A stretch of DNA of 64,000 nt from Ypsolopha sequella (GCA_934047225.1 OW203991.1:3906001-3970000), one strand, 5' to 3'; positions 10,579 through 21,199 are shown, counted from the first letter of the stretch. Translations and numbers: made by a program. The notes: generated from the letters alone by a model not told the origin.

Positions 10579-10814
10579 ATTTATATAAAAACGGCTCACC
10601 TCAATACGTGTTATGATCGGGAAAGCCGACCAGTTTCAGCAGATTTAGACTGCCTTCATCTGGGCGAGTAAAGACGTTTACGCGACGACGAGTGTGAGGC
10701 GTAACGTCGTCGCGTAAACGTCTTACTCGCCCAGATGAAGGCAGTCTAAATCTGCTGAAACTGGTCGGCTTTCCCGATCATAACCGTATTGAGGTGAGCC
10801 GTTTTTATATAAAT
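10579..10814. repeat. Near-perfect palindrome, ~111-bp arms
   Basis: The left arm 10579-10690 and right arm 10705-10814 are reverse complements apart from two single-base indels, with a 14-base loop (10691-10704). The inner arm is GC-rich ('GTTTACGCGACGACG'). No ORF is present. The near identity suggests a young foldback MITE able to form a long hairpin. Confidence 0.85.
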
Positions 10815-10871
10815 TTTGAAGTTTTTAAAACAAAATTAATGTCTTAAGAGCGATTTCGTAGCCGGATTGTG

Positions 10872-11163
10872 AAAAACCCGCCTTTTTCTAATTAATCGAA
10901 ACAGAACACTTAAATTCTAAGTTCACCCAATAGTTATTCAACAAATATTGTCTATGTTGCCATCGCAAAGTTTCCATTGGTTTCTGTAAATTGGAATTTC
11001 AAAATTTTTTTAATTCACAATTTTTGAAATTCCAATTCACAGAAACCAATGGATACTTTGCGATGGTAACATACACAATACTAATAATATTTTGTTGAAT
11101 AACTATCGAGTGAATTTTGAAAAATAGTATTCAGAAATTAATTACAAAATCGCGGGTTTTACA
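10872..11163. repeat. Foldback element with ~120-bp arms
   Basis: Outer ends 'AAAACCCGC' / 'GCGGGTTTT'; inner arms 'CATCGCAAAGTTTCCATTGG' and its complement near 11050, then 'AATTGGAATTTCAAAA'. The arms are moderately diverged. It lies only ~58 bp from the preceding palindrome. Confidence 0.75.
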
Positions 11164-11548
11164 TCGTTTTTAAATGCTCTATAAAACATTATCTTCTTGG
11201 GTTTCTTGCGAATTTTTTATCTATTTTATTATTTAAATCCCTAAGGTTTTTTGTGCCTCTAGGGGGGGGGGGGGGCAGTTATCCCCCTGTCCCCCTTGGC
11301 GTCGCTCATGTAATAAATATTATGGAATCTGGATGCTTGAGGTTAAAATCCGTTCTCAGACTATTTGAAATTTTCTATTTAAATATTCTACTAACAAAAT
11401 TAAAATGTTATCGACTTATGGCGAGGATAAAGTAAAATCATATTTTGTAAATAAGATATTATTGTTTTATATTAGCGAATAAGTGATTAAAATATACATT
11501 TTGATTTGGTGGGTTTTATTTACACTTAATTTATACTATAAGTAATTC
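11164..11548. other. AT-rich intergenic with a 14-G run
   Basis: A run of 14 G residues at 11262-11275 followed by C-rich 'ATCCCCCTGTCCCCCTTGG' stands out in AT-rich DNA. It may be a LINE/SINE remnant; no gene was seen. Confidence 0.4.
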
Positions 11549-11778
11549 AGCCCCGGTTTCTGAAAGGCCAATCAATGTTAACAGTAGATTAAAAAATAAT
11601 TATCTGCGGATTAAGCCAAAAAAAGTGGGAATTTTACATTAAAATCAAAAATTAACTAAGTTAATTATCGATTCATCACTATTCAGACTTCATATATGCT
11701 TTATTTTCACCATTATTTGCGGTTAAAGATTTTTTAATCTACTGTTAACTTTGATTGGCCTTTCAGAAACCGGGGGTT
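11549..11778. mobile_element. Foldback MITE, ~230 bp
   Basis: 'CCCCGGTTTCTGAAAGGCCA' at the left and its complement at the right, extending ~48 bp each through 'GTTAACAGTAGATTAAAAAA'. No clear target duplication was found. Confidence 0.75.
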
Positions 11779-11906
11779 AGTATCATAATTTCGAAGTATT
11801 CCAAAAAGTGTGCAATTTTACCGTGTCTTATATACTGGCAAGAGACGAACGATATAACATAATACGAATTTTCGCTACAGTTGCGACTTGCCATTGATTT
11901 GACCAG

Positions 11907-12053
11907 GCCCCGTAGCATGATGTTTATTCGCGCGCAACTCAACTTAGTTGAATCACAAGTGCGAGGAGCGTGACACGATGTTTTTGCGATTAAACGTATG
12001 TCACGCTCGTCGCACCTGTGATTCAACTATGCCGAGTCGCGCGCCATTAACGG
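11907..12053. mobile_element. Foldback MITE, ~147 bp, GC-rich arms
   Basis: Ends 'CCCCGT' / 'ACGGGG'; inner arms 'AGTTGAATCACAAGTGCGAG' and a diverged complement near 12013. Open frames across it reflect its GC content only. Confidence 0.65.
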
Positions 12054-12089
12054 GGTACCTGACGCTAGAACATCAACAACACCAGGTTT

Positions 12090-12560
12090 TCAAGGGTTCA
12101 TTGGAAGAAACTAGGTCTCTCCTCATATTGAAGAAAATATATTTGATTTATCAATCTTTTATCTAGAGATTCTACCTATAAACAATGTTTTAAGATTTAT
12201 ACTTTTGTCAAAAAAAAAAATGTTTTCCACCCTCTTTTTTTTTTGTTTTCAAACGTTCGTTTCAAAGACGCGGTTAAGAGATAAACTTGTTTTTTTTTTT
12301 TATAAAATAGGTAATTGAAATATGAACGGATGTTACCTAAATCCAATATTTTTTTCCCTACAAAATATTTCAGTATTAGCTAAAAACACACCAATTTGTT
12401 GTTTCGCTGCGTGATCACTAGTATTACGCGTCCAAGAACAAGAGGCCAAGGAGCCAACATACAATCGCCTCTATTAAAAGGAAATAAGGTCTTTGCCATT
12501 AGACTTATTGTGCTGGACGGGTAATAAAAAAAGTTGCTAGGGTATGCCATCCTCTTAAAC
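12090..12560. repeat. Dispersed repeat E, copy 1
   Basis: About 470 bp, recurring inverted at 42465-42935 and partially at 53070-53235. Shared blocks include 'TTGTTGTTTCGCTGCGTGAT' and 'ACTTATTGTGCTGGACGGGT'. No intact frame. Confidence 0.7.
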
Positions 12561-12756
12561 ATTACGCTACGGGGCCAAGGCTGTAGTGGCCATATCGTAA
12601 AATAGCCATATTATGAAAGCACACAATTCACGAGTCAAAAATAGGTGCGAAGCGAGTAGAATCGTGTTTGGTTTGCTGGTGGTCATAATTTCAGGAGTCG
12701 AGCAAAGCGACCGACACCAAGGGGCTTCTGCTAAATGTTTTCTGTGATGACAACCT

Positions 12757-13209
12757 GCCCCCCTATTCTGTATCTTTAGTTGCCAACTGAACGAGGTGCC
12801 TATCATCAAAAACATAGATAAAAACTGAAATTTCAAAATTGCCTTTAGTGGCTATTAACAATCTGTGTCGTCACTTCAAGTGCGAAAATATCCTTAGGAC
12901 ATCGGAATTCGATAGTATATCTATGTTTTTGATGATAGACACCCAGTCCAGAAGGCAACTAGAGATACATAATAGGCGGGCCTAATTATGTATCTCTAGT
13001 TGCCAACTTAACTGGGTGCCTATCATCAATAACATAGATATACTATCGAATTCCGATTGTCTAAGGATATGTTCACACTTGAAGTGACGACACAGTTCGT
13101 AAATAGTTCAATACCCACTAAAGACAATTTTGAAAGTTCAGTTTTTATCTATGTTTTTGATGATAGGCACCCAGTCCAATTGGCAACCAAAGATACAGAA
13201 TAGGGGGGC
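12757..13209. repeat. Palindrome of palindromes (nested foldback)
   Basis: The outer arms begin 'GCCCCCCTATTCTGTATCTT' at 12757 and its complement ends at 13209, with a centre near 12983. Each half is itself a foldback: 'CTATCATCAAAAACATAGAT' near 12798 pairs with 'ATCTATGTTTTTGATGATAG' near 12920, and the same pair recurs in the right half near 13020 and 13147. It therefore equals two inverted copies of one ~195-bp foldback MITE. Confidence 0.82.
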
Positions 13210-13356
13210 TGTTGTCTCTTAACAAGTTGCCACTTTATTTTATCACTAGCCTTTCGCCCGCGTTTATTTGCCCCGTTATTTTATCATCAACCCTTATAAC
13301 CTATATGTTGACCAGGGTGACTACGATGATAATAAAGAAAACCGCATCCAAATCCG

Positions 13357-13615
13357 CAGTGGCGTGCACAGAACTTTTTGCTGGAAAACCAAGCAATTGG
13401 TCAAGAATAACAATAAAAAGAATATGAAATTTTTTAATATCACTTTAAAAAAAAAGTTTGTATTGGAAATTTTCACTCTAGGGTAGACATTGTCTACCCT
13501 GGCGTCATACAATTTTTATTTTTCAAAGTGTTATTTAAATTTTTTCATATTTTTTTCATTGTTATTCTTGACCAATTGCTTGCTTTTCCAGCAAAAAGTT
13601 CTGTGCACGCCACTG
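13357..13615. mobile_element. hAT-type MITE, family P copy 1, perfect 8-bp TSD
   Basis: Terminal repeats 'CAGTGGCGTGCACAGAAC' and complement, then long inverted arms around 'GGGTAGACATTGTCTACCC'. It is flanked by identical CAAATCCG at 13349-13356 and 13616-13623. Length 259 bp; its near twin is at 17323-17585. Confidence 0.9.
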
Positions 13616-13623
13616 CAAATCCG

Positions 13624-13857
13624 TAGAGTGGTTCTCGCGTTACATGCAGACAGACAGACACACAAAAATTGTAGTTTTGACCTCAGTAGAATACCAATTA
13701 CCCTATTTAAAATTTCGCGAAATATTGAATTTACAGATACGACTTATTAGTATAGATTACACTCGTTGAAATATTTCATTTGTAAGTATAATTTTACTAG
13801 ATTAGGTAAATGGACTATGGGCGTACAGTCAGTAACCCTATGAATCGAGTCCGGAGT
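13624..13857. other. Intergenic, nothing recognised
   Basis: AT-rich sequence between two elements; a short GACAGACAGACA run at ~13649. Confidence 0.4.
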
Positions 13858-14216
13858 CATCCATCCATCAGCCTAGTTCGTCCACTGCTGGACATAAGCC
13901 TTTCCAGGACTTTGCCACTCCCAGCGTTCATCCTGGAAGAATTGCCCATACTCACACACGCTGGGCAGGCGGGTTGGTGAGCGCGGTGCCGGAAACCTCG
14001 CACCAGTGACGCCGCTGCCCGTCACCAGTCTGTTCCATATAAGGCCCGGCTATTAGGGATGGATATACCGCCATCCATCGGTCCCAGGCATGGTGGGCCT
14101 CCTGGTTTTTGCCTGTGAGCTGTCCTCTTAACTCTCCCCCGAATTACTTCGAGGGGGTCTCGAAGTAAGATGGTGGTACCTCCACAGTCGAGCCCGGCAT
14201 AAGCTCTACCACCTGG
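13858..14216 (-). mobile_element. 3' end of an RTE-like non-LTR retrotransposon (family R)
   Basis: Read on the minus strand it ends in a GATG microsatellite preceded by codons for '..DDRREW..KAYVQQWTN' and a stop, resembling the C-terminus of RTE-clade reverse transcriptases. The element is 5'-truncated and disabled. Copies: 22427-22749, 30485-30601, 31677-32048, 40871-41220, 45228-45475 and 52233-52552, both orientations. Clade assignment is inference from the terminal residues and tail. Confidence 0.65.
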
Positions 14217-14279
14217 AGTAACCAAAGAATACTATGAATAAACGACTAAAGATACAGAACCAATTTTTAGTTGTGTAGA

Positions 14280-14610
14280 AATAAATATATATATATCGTC
14301 ACGACATGAATCCGAGGGGGTGTCAGGGTCGCGACACGGGTTCTAATGCAATCTCTGTCACACGCGTTGAAATTTGAATAAGTACGCTATCTTGCTGTCA
14401 GTTTTAAAACCTGACGAAAGTGTTGATTTATGAACGGCTATCAGAAGTGTTCCGAGTGTGAACTAAGAAATGCAAGTCACAGTCCTTACTCGGTACGTAC
14501 CCGCGTTTCACCGACGATTATTACGTCCCAACGTGTTGGGTGGTGAGCCCTTTCGCCGTACTTCAGGCACAAATACACGCTTTTTAGGGCATGCGGCTTT
14601 CCTTACGATG
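14280..14610. repeat. Dispersed repeat F, copy 1
   Basis: 'ATCGTCACGACATGAATCCG' (14296) and 'TTTCACCGACGATTATTACG' (14507) recur inverted at 20085-20300. The part 14325-14450 ('GCGACACGGGTTCTAATGCA' to 'TTATGAACGGCTATCAG') recurs just upstream of the SINE at 21840-21955. Confidence 0.55.
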
Positions 14611-15186
14611 TTTTCCATCACCGTTCAGCAAGTGGTCTATTATTTGTGGAATGGTAAGTAAGAACAAAAAAAATTAAATAAAAATAAACCTTAGATGTTA
14701 ATATAGCGCCATCTATTGGTTAGTTTCGAAACTCCTCAATTCGCAAGACAAGAGCTTTGTGCCAAAAAACAAGTATTGTATGTCTAAGGTTCCAATATTT
14801 TTTTATAGATGACGCTGTGCTGTTCTCATGAAATAACTATATTATCATTATGGCAACACTGTTTCAATGTCGGATCAAAAACCAAAAAATATCTAAGTTA
14901 AGAATCAAGCGAAAGTATACAAAGAATTTAACTAACGTGACCACACCGGTAAATAGCCAGTCCAAGAATGGAGCACTATTGAACGGTGCGCACCGACATA
15001 GACTAGGGTATTCTTCAGAGCACCGACAACCCGCATTGTGTGCTGGCCTGAACTGTCATTATGTATCACAAAAAGAGAAGCCAATTTTGCAAAAATATAT
15101 ATTAAGTACTTACATATTTATTGAATTAATAAATTGATACAATTAAAAAAGCTGGACAACGTGTAATGTTCAAATATTTAGGACAC
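14611..15186. other. Intergenic, no supported gene
   Basis: An open stretch at 14850-15137 (95 codons) has a basic translation but no splice signals, repeats or family motif; coding is unproven. Confidence 0.35.
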
Positions 15187-15510
15187 TAGCATAGATAAAT
15201 AAAGGAAGGAATACTAAAAATAACGTTGCTAGATGGCGTTACTTGTCTCGCTGGAAATAAGATTTGTCTAAAATCAACGAAATATAGCATTTCACTGTTC
15301 TGGTTCATCATATTTATTTATTTTATGAATAAAAACACAAAATGTTCATAACATCGCATCAGAAAATTGTGAATTGTTAATTCGGTGGTAAGCTGGCAAT
15401 CTAACTAAGCGTGCAGATGGTTATTCCGAATTCTGGTAGATGGCGCATATATCGTCACACGTATTGTCGTATATTTTTGTTTTTGTGGGCGCAGTCTAAA
15501 GTAGGCTTTG
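15187..15510. mobile_element. Truncated copy of the TIR element T (full at 32286-34190)
   Basis: Begins 'CATAGATAAATAAAGGAAGG' like the full element and continues through 'TTGCTAGATGGCGTTACTTG' and 'GTGCAGATGGTTATTC'. It ends near 'TTTTTGTTTTTGTGGG' and lacks the right terminal repeat. It preserves the site where the LINE entered the other copy. Confidence 0.7.
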
Positions 15511-15817
15511 GTCTGAGAGTAGGCTAATATCGGCTTTACAAGGGCGTCGCTTGGCGATCAAATTGAACGCAGCCCAAGTGTTGCCATAAAAAAACAGCTG
15601 TCAAAAGTCAAACTTATCATCTTCCTTCTGCCTTGTCTATGTACATTTTGTGTTGATTTTCGTTGTGGTGGCTGAGAAAAAAAACGAAAGGAGGAGATTG
15701 TTTTTCATTCGAAATCAACGTATATTCTATTCCCTCATAGAATAAAAACATGAGACAAATTCTGAACTATCAAATGTGAAAAGTTTACGTTATTTTGAAG
15801 AGTTGGTTATCGTCGTC
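15511..15817 (+). promoter_or_regulatory. Presumed promoter/5'UTR region of the coiled-coil gene
   Basis: Lies between a MITE fragment and the start codon. No TATA box is evident and the transcription start cannot be placed. Stops in other frames and the lack of an earlier in-frame ATG support a 5'UTR here, possibly spliced. Confidence 0.35.
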
Positions 15818-16598
15818 ATGGCATCTACGCCGAAGCAAGTGAATGGAAATGTAGCGAACAACGGAGCCCTGGGAAAACGGAAGAAACCCCGAGGGAACAA
15901 GGGCTCCTACTTATCTAAATGGCTAGATAAGAGTATGTACCACATACAGGAGTCCACGCCCAGTATGGACACGTACGATTCTTTCGTAAATCCCAACTTA
16001 CCAAACTATCAAATGAGCAGTCAGTTCGCGCCAGGTTTCGATGCGTGTAGGCTCATTTACGGGTGTAATGCTGAGCCTATGTCGTTGCCTACGCTTCCGA
16101 CCTACTACAATCCTCCTTTACTAAATCCTTACGGCCCTGAGTATCGGTGCGTACAGAGCGCGAATAAAAGCATCCAAGTTCAGAGGCCTCGGCCGAGACG
16201 GCGCAGTGAAAATAAGGCTGAGGAAGTTCATTCCATGGCTACACAAAACGGAATTATAAATAAGAGCTATCTACAGTCAAAAAACTTCACAGATAGCCAG
16301 GATTTTGCGAGCCTCCCACCTATTGTAACGTCAGTTGGTGATACAACATCTAATAGTGACATGAATACAAATGAGAAAGATGACGGTAGTAATAATAGAA
16401 GATTCAGTGACCCTTGTGTCCAAGGTCTCCCTGATGTGGCCAGGCCAGCTAATGGAGATGTGGATTCTGCATCAGAAGCGAGTTCTGGATTGTCTGGCAG
16501 TCAGGTTGGCAGTCGGTTGCTTTCATGTCTTTTAGACCAGATAACAAACTTGAAAATGGCCAATGAAAGATTGAACAAGGAGTTACAAGAGACAAAAG
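15818..16598 (+). CDS. Coiled-coil protein, exon 1 (residues 1-260)
   Basis: The ATG at 15818 is the first in its frame and has a good context ('GTCATGG'). The exon ends at a consensus donor (AAAAG/GTGAG) in phase 1. Residues 18-30 are a basic cluster ('ALGKRKKPRGNKG') that could act as a nuclear or phosphoinositide-binding signal. Residues ~50-125 are Pro/Tyr/Asn-rich, and a second basic run ('RPRPRRR') lies near 123-129. 'RRFSDP' at 194-199 fits R-x-x-S-x-P, a basophilic-kinase/14-3-3-like site. Residues ~214-228 are Ser/Gly-rich, and from ~233 a coiled coil begins ('LLDQITNLKMANERLNKEL') that continues into exon 2. The whole protein is 488 residues with no membrane segment or signal peptide, so it is probably intracellular. 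I do not recognise the family; adaptor or scaffold activity is an inference from coiled coils plus a C-terminal PDZ-type motif. Confidence 0.88.
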
Positions 16599-17322
16599 GT
16601 GAGAAAACATCTCAAAATAATTGTTCTTAATGCTTTTCTTTGCTGTAAATAATGACAACACTGTCTGAAAAGTTGTTTGAAATCTTTAAAACAATGTAAA
16701 TATGTAAATTCCGTGTTTGCTTAGTTATGTAAATGTTTCTAAAAATGTTTTGATGCTGAGAAAATCTATTGTTGCAAATACAAACTTTATTCATATTCAG
16801 CCCACGCACAGAGCTAAGGCCAAATACCTACTTCACTTTCAAGCATTTTGTGTTAATCTTCGCCTACACACTCAAACTAAGTCAAGGCAAAGCAAAATTG
16901 AATTTTTCAACCAACTCTTTAAACCTATTTTAGGGTAACTGACCATTTCGTAATGAAATATTGCATTTACAATTTTAATACTGTTAATTTATTCTTAGTA
17001 ACTGTGCAAAAAATACCTCACCTTTCATCATGCAATGTTTACTTATTTTTGTGCAGTAATTTAATTACGTAGCTGTAATTGATGTTTCAGTACAGTTAAC
17101 AATAAACATACTTGAATTAATTTTGTTTTTGTATGTAGAGTACATAGCCACTGTTGCTGATGAATTTCGCATCTTATTTTTGATATGGCGTAGCAAGTCC
17201 TATGATCCCATTGTTTCCCAACTTGGTAGACCAGCTGCATCATAATTCTGAAAGCATGTATGCATCAGGGGGGACATGTATGTGTTAAAATCTGTAATTT
17301 TATAACATTTCTGTCTGCACGT
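16599..17322. other. Start of intron 1, no feature recognised
   Basis: AT-rich intronic sequence after the donor at 16599. Short open frames here lack coding character. Confidence 0.6.
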
Positions 17323-17585
17323 CAGTGGCGTGCACAGAACTTTTTGCTGGAAAAGCAAGCAATTGGTCAAGAATAAGAATAAAAAAAATATGAAAAAATT
17401 TAAATATCACTTTGAAAAAAAAAAGTTTGTATAGGAAATTTTCACTCTAGGGTAGACATTGTCTACCCTGGCGTCATACAAACTTTTTATTTTCAAAGTG
17501 ATATTTAAATTTTTTCATATTTTTTTTATTGTTGTTCTTGACCAATTGTTTGCTTTTCCAGCAAAAAGTTCTGTGCACGCCACTG
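17323..17585. mobile_element. hAT-type MITE, family P copy 2, perfect 8-bp TSD
   Basis: Same ends as 13357-13615 ('CAGTGGCGTGCACAGAAC'), 263 bp, flanked by identical CTGCACGT at 17315-17322 and 17586-17593. Two very similar copies with intact duplications imply recent activity. It lies in intron 1. Confidence 0.92.
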
Positions 17586-17593
17586 CTGCACGT

Positions 17594-18660
17594 TATACAA
17601 GCTGTCCCAAAAGTCAATGTTATTCCATAGAGGGCTGACAGGCCAGCTCATGACTGACCAGAATATCAAAATATCATCTGAGTAAAAAGTCAATAGTTTT
17701 CGAGTTATTAGTACTTTTATGAATTTCGTGAAATTTGAAATTTTTGACTAGTTTTTAGAGAGCTAAAGCTACCCAATTCTAAATTCTAAGGTCAAAATTT
17801 TTGTTGCGGAACCCTAAATAGCCTTGCTATTGATAAAGTCAAAAATACAACTAGAAATGCCCAGGAAGAAAAAAAAAACGAAAATGTCGAAGTTAGCTAA
17901 TTACAAATAAAGGTCAGGCAAAAAATTTTTTTTCTTCCTGAAGGTTTAGCATTTCTAGTTTTATTTTTGACTTTAACTATAGCAAGGTTATTCAGGATTG
18001 CGCAACAAAAATTTTATCCTCAGAATTTAGAATTGGGTAGCTTTGGCTCTCGAAAAACTAGTCGAGTTGATGATGATTGATGATGATTTATAGGTGGGAC
18101 GCCTGCTGGGCACAGGCGGATGGTCGGCTCTCTAGTTGGAGCTATTCCATCCAATTCCCATTGCTTGGAGCTTTGGTATCCTATTGTCCCAGTTGCATTC
18201 CCTCCTCAAATCTTCCACTTCTCTTAATATATCTTAATATATCTGAGTACCCAAGGCACTTGAGGTCTTCTTCTTTAATGTGATCATTAGCAAATACTTC
18301 CCATCTTAGGCTTGAATATATAAAGCATTCACCTAAGTAGTGCTTACTCGTTTCCTCCTCGCCGCAGTGCGGGCAAGAGGAGTCCTCCTGTACCTTCATT
18401 ATTGACAGATGTCTGTTCAGCCTACAGTGGCCAGTTAGAATACCCACCAACGTACCTAGATTGATTCTACTTAGATTAAGAGTGTACCTTACTTTTTTGT
18501 AAACTAGTCGAGTTTGTCAAATTTCAGGAAATTTATAAAAGTATCAGCAGCTCAAAAATTATCGAGTTTTTACTAAGGTCATATTTTGATATTCTGGTCA
18601 GTCATGAGCTCGCCCATCAGCCGTCCCAGGGATAATGTTGACTCTTGAAACAGCCTGTAT
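17594..18660. mobile_element. Long-TIR, TA-flanked mariner-like MITE, split by a LINE
   Basis: The left end 'TATACAAGCTGTCCCAAAAG' matches the complement of the right end 'ATACAGGCTGTTTCAAGAGT'. Arms continue through 'AGCTCATGACTGACCAGAAT' (left ~17643, right ~18595 inverted). The inner palindrome runs 'TAGAAATGC' to 'GCATTTCTAG' around 17910. A 5'-truncated LINE interrupts the right arm at 18069-18500. The right end is ~72 bp from the exon 2 acceptor. Confidence 0.75.
18069..18500 (-). pseudogene. 5'-truncated non-LTR retrotransposon, RNase H/zinc-knuckle end
   Basis: On the minus strand 18450-18181 reads 'LTGHCRLNRHLSIMKV' followed by 'CPHCGEEETSKHYLGEC'. This is the C-terminal LTGH...CxxCxxxxETxxHxxxxC region that follows or replaces the RNase H domain in several LINE clades. 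It ends in an ATC-type tail (18069-18090). A 14-bp direct duplication, 18055-18068 and 18501-18514, brackets it, proving target-primed insertion into the mariner-like MITE. Only the C-terminal ~90 residues remain; it is non-functional. Confidence 0.85.
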
Positions 18661-18732
18661 ATTAAATACAACATCTTGTCCGATTTTTTTATTAAAACTC
18701 TCATTCTCCAAATAAACTTATTATTTTCGTAG

Positions 18733-18831
18733 TGGAACTTCTCAACATGAGGCAACAGAACACAATCTGGCACAAAAGTTCAAGTTCCAGCCTTGGCGGG
18801 ACTCCTAATCATACACCACTCAACAATAATG
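18733..18831 (+). CDS. Coiled-coil protein, exon 2 (residues 261-293)
   Basis: Acceptor 'TTATTTTCGTAG' (AG 18731-18732), donor AATG/GTAAG after 18831; phase 1 in and out, 99 bases. It encodes 'VELLNMRQQNTIWHK', finishing the first coiled coil, then a Ser/Gly/Asn-rich linker ('SSSSSLGGTPNHTPLNNN'). Joining to exon 1 gives valine from the split codon and keeps the heptad pattern. Confidence 0.88.
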
Positions 18832-19460
18832 GTAAGAATTATTAAGGGATAAATTATAACATTGCAACATTGCAGTAGCAGCCGTTCGACAAACAATTTC
18901 TCTCGTCATCTATTGTATAATTATAATATGTACGCAGGTAGCTATCAGTATCAGTATTTATTTGCTTCTACTTTTGTGGGCATAATCTCATGCAAGAATA
19001 TGAGTAGTATTCACGAATTGTAGTATCAGGACAAACTCATGTGAGTTTATTGATACTATTCACCATGTAATAAAATAGTGTAAAATTATGAATAAATAAA
19101 TAAAAAAATATATATAAGGCGTATTTAAACGCTCAACAGAAAATACTAAAAATGCTACTACAGTAGTATCCAAAATACTAACTGCACATCAAAAAAATAC
19201 TGACTTGCACACTAAAATACTAACTGTGCTCTTATAGGATTTCTGGGTTGTCAAAAAAAATAACCACGAAGGTTACGTATGACTCCATATCGGCTCTCTT
19301 CTGTGCTGAAGGATTACTGATGGCAAATTTAGTTTGCAAAATAGTATTTTTGATTTGCAAATAAAAATATCCCGAAAAATAAAGTTATATTATAAATAAT
19401 AAAGTATGTAAAAAAGTACATTAAATATTTTTGCAAAATTTTAACTGAAATGGATTATTA
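18832..19460. other. Intron 2, AT-rich, nothing recognised
   Basis: Low-complexity sequence; no repeat boundaries resolved. Confidence 0.5.
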
Positions 19461-19600
19461 CGGTGTTACTACAAAACGGTGTTTAACTTTAGACAGTGTT
19501 TAAATCTATTGTTGTCGCCTTTTCTTTCATATCGTAAAAAAGTGACAGCAACAGATTTAAACACTGTCTAAAGTTAAACAGCGTTTTGTAGTAACACAGT
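19461..19600. mobile_element. Foldback MITE, ~140 bp
   Basis: Arms 'GGTGTTACTACAAAACGGTG' and a near-perfect complement ending at 19600, ~54 bp each, loop ~32 bases. Confidence 0.78.
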
Positions 19601-20084
19601 TAGTGTTTCCTAATTACTGGGCCTAAAACTACAAATTTTTGGAATTTTTCTGTCTCTCTGTCTATATGTACGCTTGTTCCTTTTTAACTCGAGAACAACT
19701 CACCAGATTTGGATGCAGTTTTTCCATTATCATCGTAGTGACCCTGGTCAATATATAGGCTACAAGGGGTGTTGACAAAATAACCACCAAATAAGCTAAC
19801 GCGTGCGGAGCTAGTAATGTATAAAATACAATTTTTGAATTTAGTTTTCTTGTATGGTTAATAAAGCTTATCTCTCTCAAAGCAGAAAGTGACTGTTTTG
19901 TAATAATCAGATTATGATTATGACATTCCCTGTACTGACTATGATGCGGTTTTCACCATTGTTCAAGAAATATCTCAGGTGTTGCACAACTTGTGTATCT
20001 AAATATGTTCATAATGAGTAATTAAGGGACAATCTAGTGAAAAATACGTTAAGATATACACCAACTTATTTTATTGCTTTTTAG
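19601..20084. other. Intron 2, short repeat similarity only
   Basis: 19725-19800 resembles 13268-13340 inverted ('GTGACCCTGGTCAATATATA' against 'TATGTTGACCAGGGTGACTA'), an interspersed repeat fragment. No gene seen. Confidence 0.45.
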
Positions 20085-20300
20085 GGCATGTCATTTCTAT
20101 GTCTATAATAATAGTAAGGCCCTTAAAAGCGTGTATTTGTGGCCAAACTATGACGATAAGGTCACGTTGGGACGTAATTATCGTCGGTGAAACCTGGGTG
20201 TACCGAATTGTGGACTGTGATTTGCATTTCACAGTTCACACTCAGAACATCTCTGACACCCCCTCGGGGATTCATGTCGCGACGATATATATATATATAA
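20085..20300. repeat. Dispersed repeat F, copy 2
   Basis: Inverted relative of 14280-14610: 'AAAGCGTGTATTTGTGG', 'GACGTAATTATCGTCGGTGA' and 'GGGATTCATGTCGCGACGAT', then an AT run. The structure resembles a LINE 3'UTR with an AT tail. Confidence 0.55.
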
Positions 20301-20405
20301 AAGTCGTGTCTGTAGTTCTGTACTTTGAATAATTTAGTTTTTGAATGTAGTTCACACACAAACATGACATAGCTACTTACATCATATTATGTTTGTATCG
20401 TAATC

Positions 20406-20689
20406 CAGCACCCGTAGCACGATGACGCGCGACTTCGTTTGTCGCGTTTTATCGCGCACATTCGACTAATTGATCTAAATTCTAAATTCGTAGCGGGGGC
20501 GATGAGTCCTGCAGTGATTCTTCGCAATCGTGAATATTGTGCACTTTCCCCCGGTCCTGCCTTAACACAGAGCCGAACAGCTTCAGCATCTAATCGACCT
20601 ATCGTAGCGCTTACTTTGGTCGATGTGCGCGACAAAACGCGTGACAAACTAAGTCTCGCGTCATCGTGCTACGGGGGCTGAATAACAAA
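20406..20689. mobile_element. GC-rich foldback MITE
   Basis: Ends 'CCCGTAGCACGATGACGCG' and its complement; arms continue for ~60 bp with 'CGCGCACATTCGAC' against 'GTCGATGTGCGCG'. The interior is GC-richer than the intron and creates spurious open frames on both strands. Confidence 0.75.
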
Positions 20690-21199
20690 ATTGCTTAGCA
20701 GGTTTGCTCATTAGACTTACTAATGATTTAAGTTTGCAAATCATTAACTTCACAGTTAATAGTGTTTATTAGGTTTTACGAGCCTCATTAGAAACAATTC
20801 TATGCCTTCAGAGAAAAGCTTAAAGTTAAAATATGTTTCTCTGAGTAATTTGCGTGCGATGCATGCTTGTTTCTATTTTTACAACGCCATAAATTTTTAA
20901 TATCATTGTACTGCTGAGTAAAAGTAAACTTTCTCCGATACTACGCAATATAACTTGTAGTTAATTCATTATTGGTACCGTATTTCTTAACCTGATTTAA
21001 CTAGTTGGTCTAGTTTCAGTTATTGGACTCGCGCGCAAAAAAGCAAGCGCGTGGGATATGTATGTAGTTTGTAATCAAATTATATTAATTAAATTGATGT
21101 CTCAGCACGGATTTCTAAGGAAGAATATTTATCAGTGAATAAGACAAACAAGATAGACGAAGAAAAATTGGTCAAGTGCTCTGCTCGTGCTCTGAGATA
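20690..21199. other. Intron 2, nothing recognised
   Basis: AT-rich; no repeat borders resolved. Confidence 0.45.

Noticed and set aside
14850..15137. 95-codon open frame on the plus strand
   Set aside because: Basic, low-information translation without splice sites, motif or a second copy.
13349..17593. CRISPR-like repeats
   Set aside because: Repeated units are two dispersed MITE copies with target duplications, not a spacer array; the DNA is eukaryotic.
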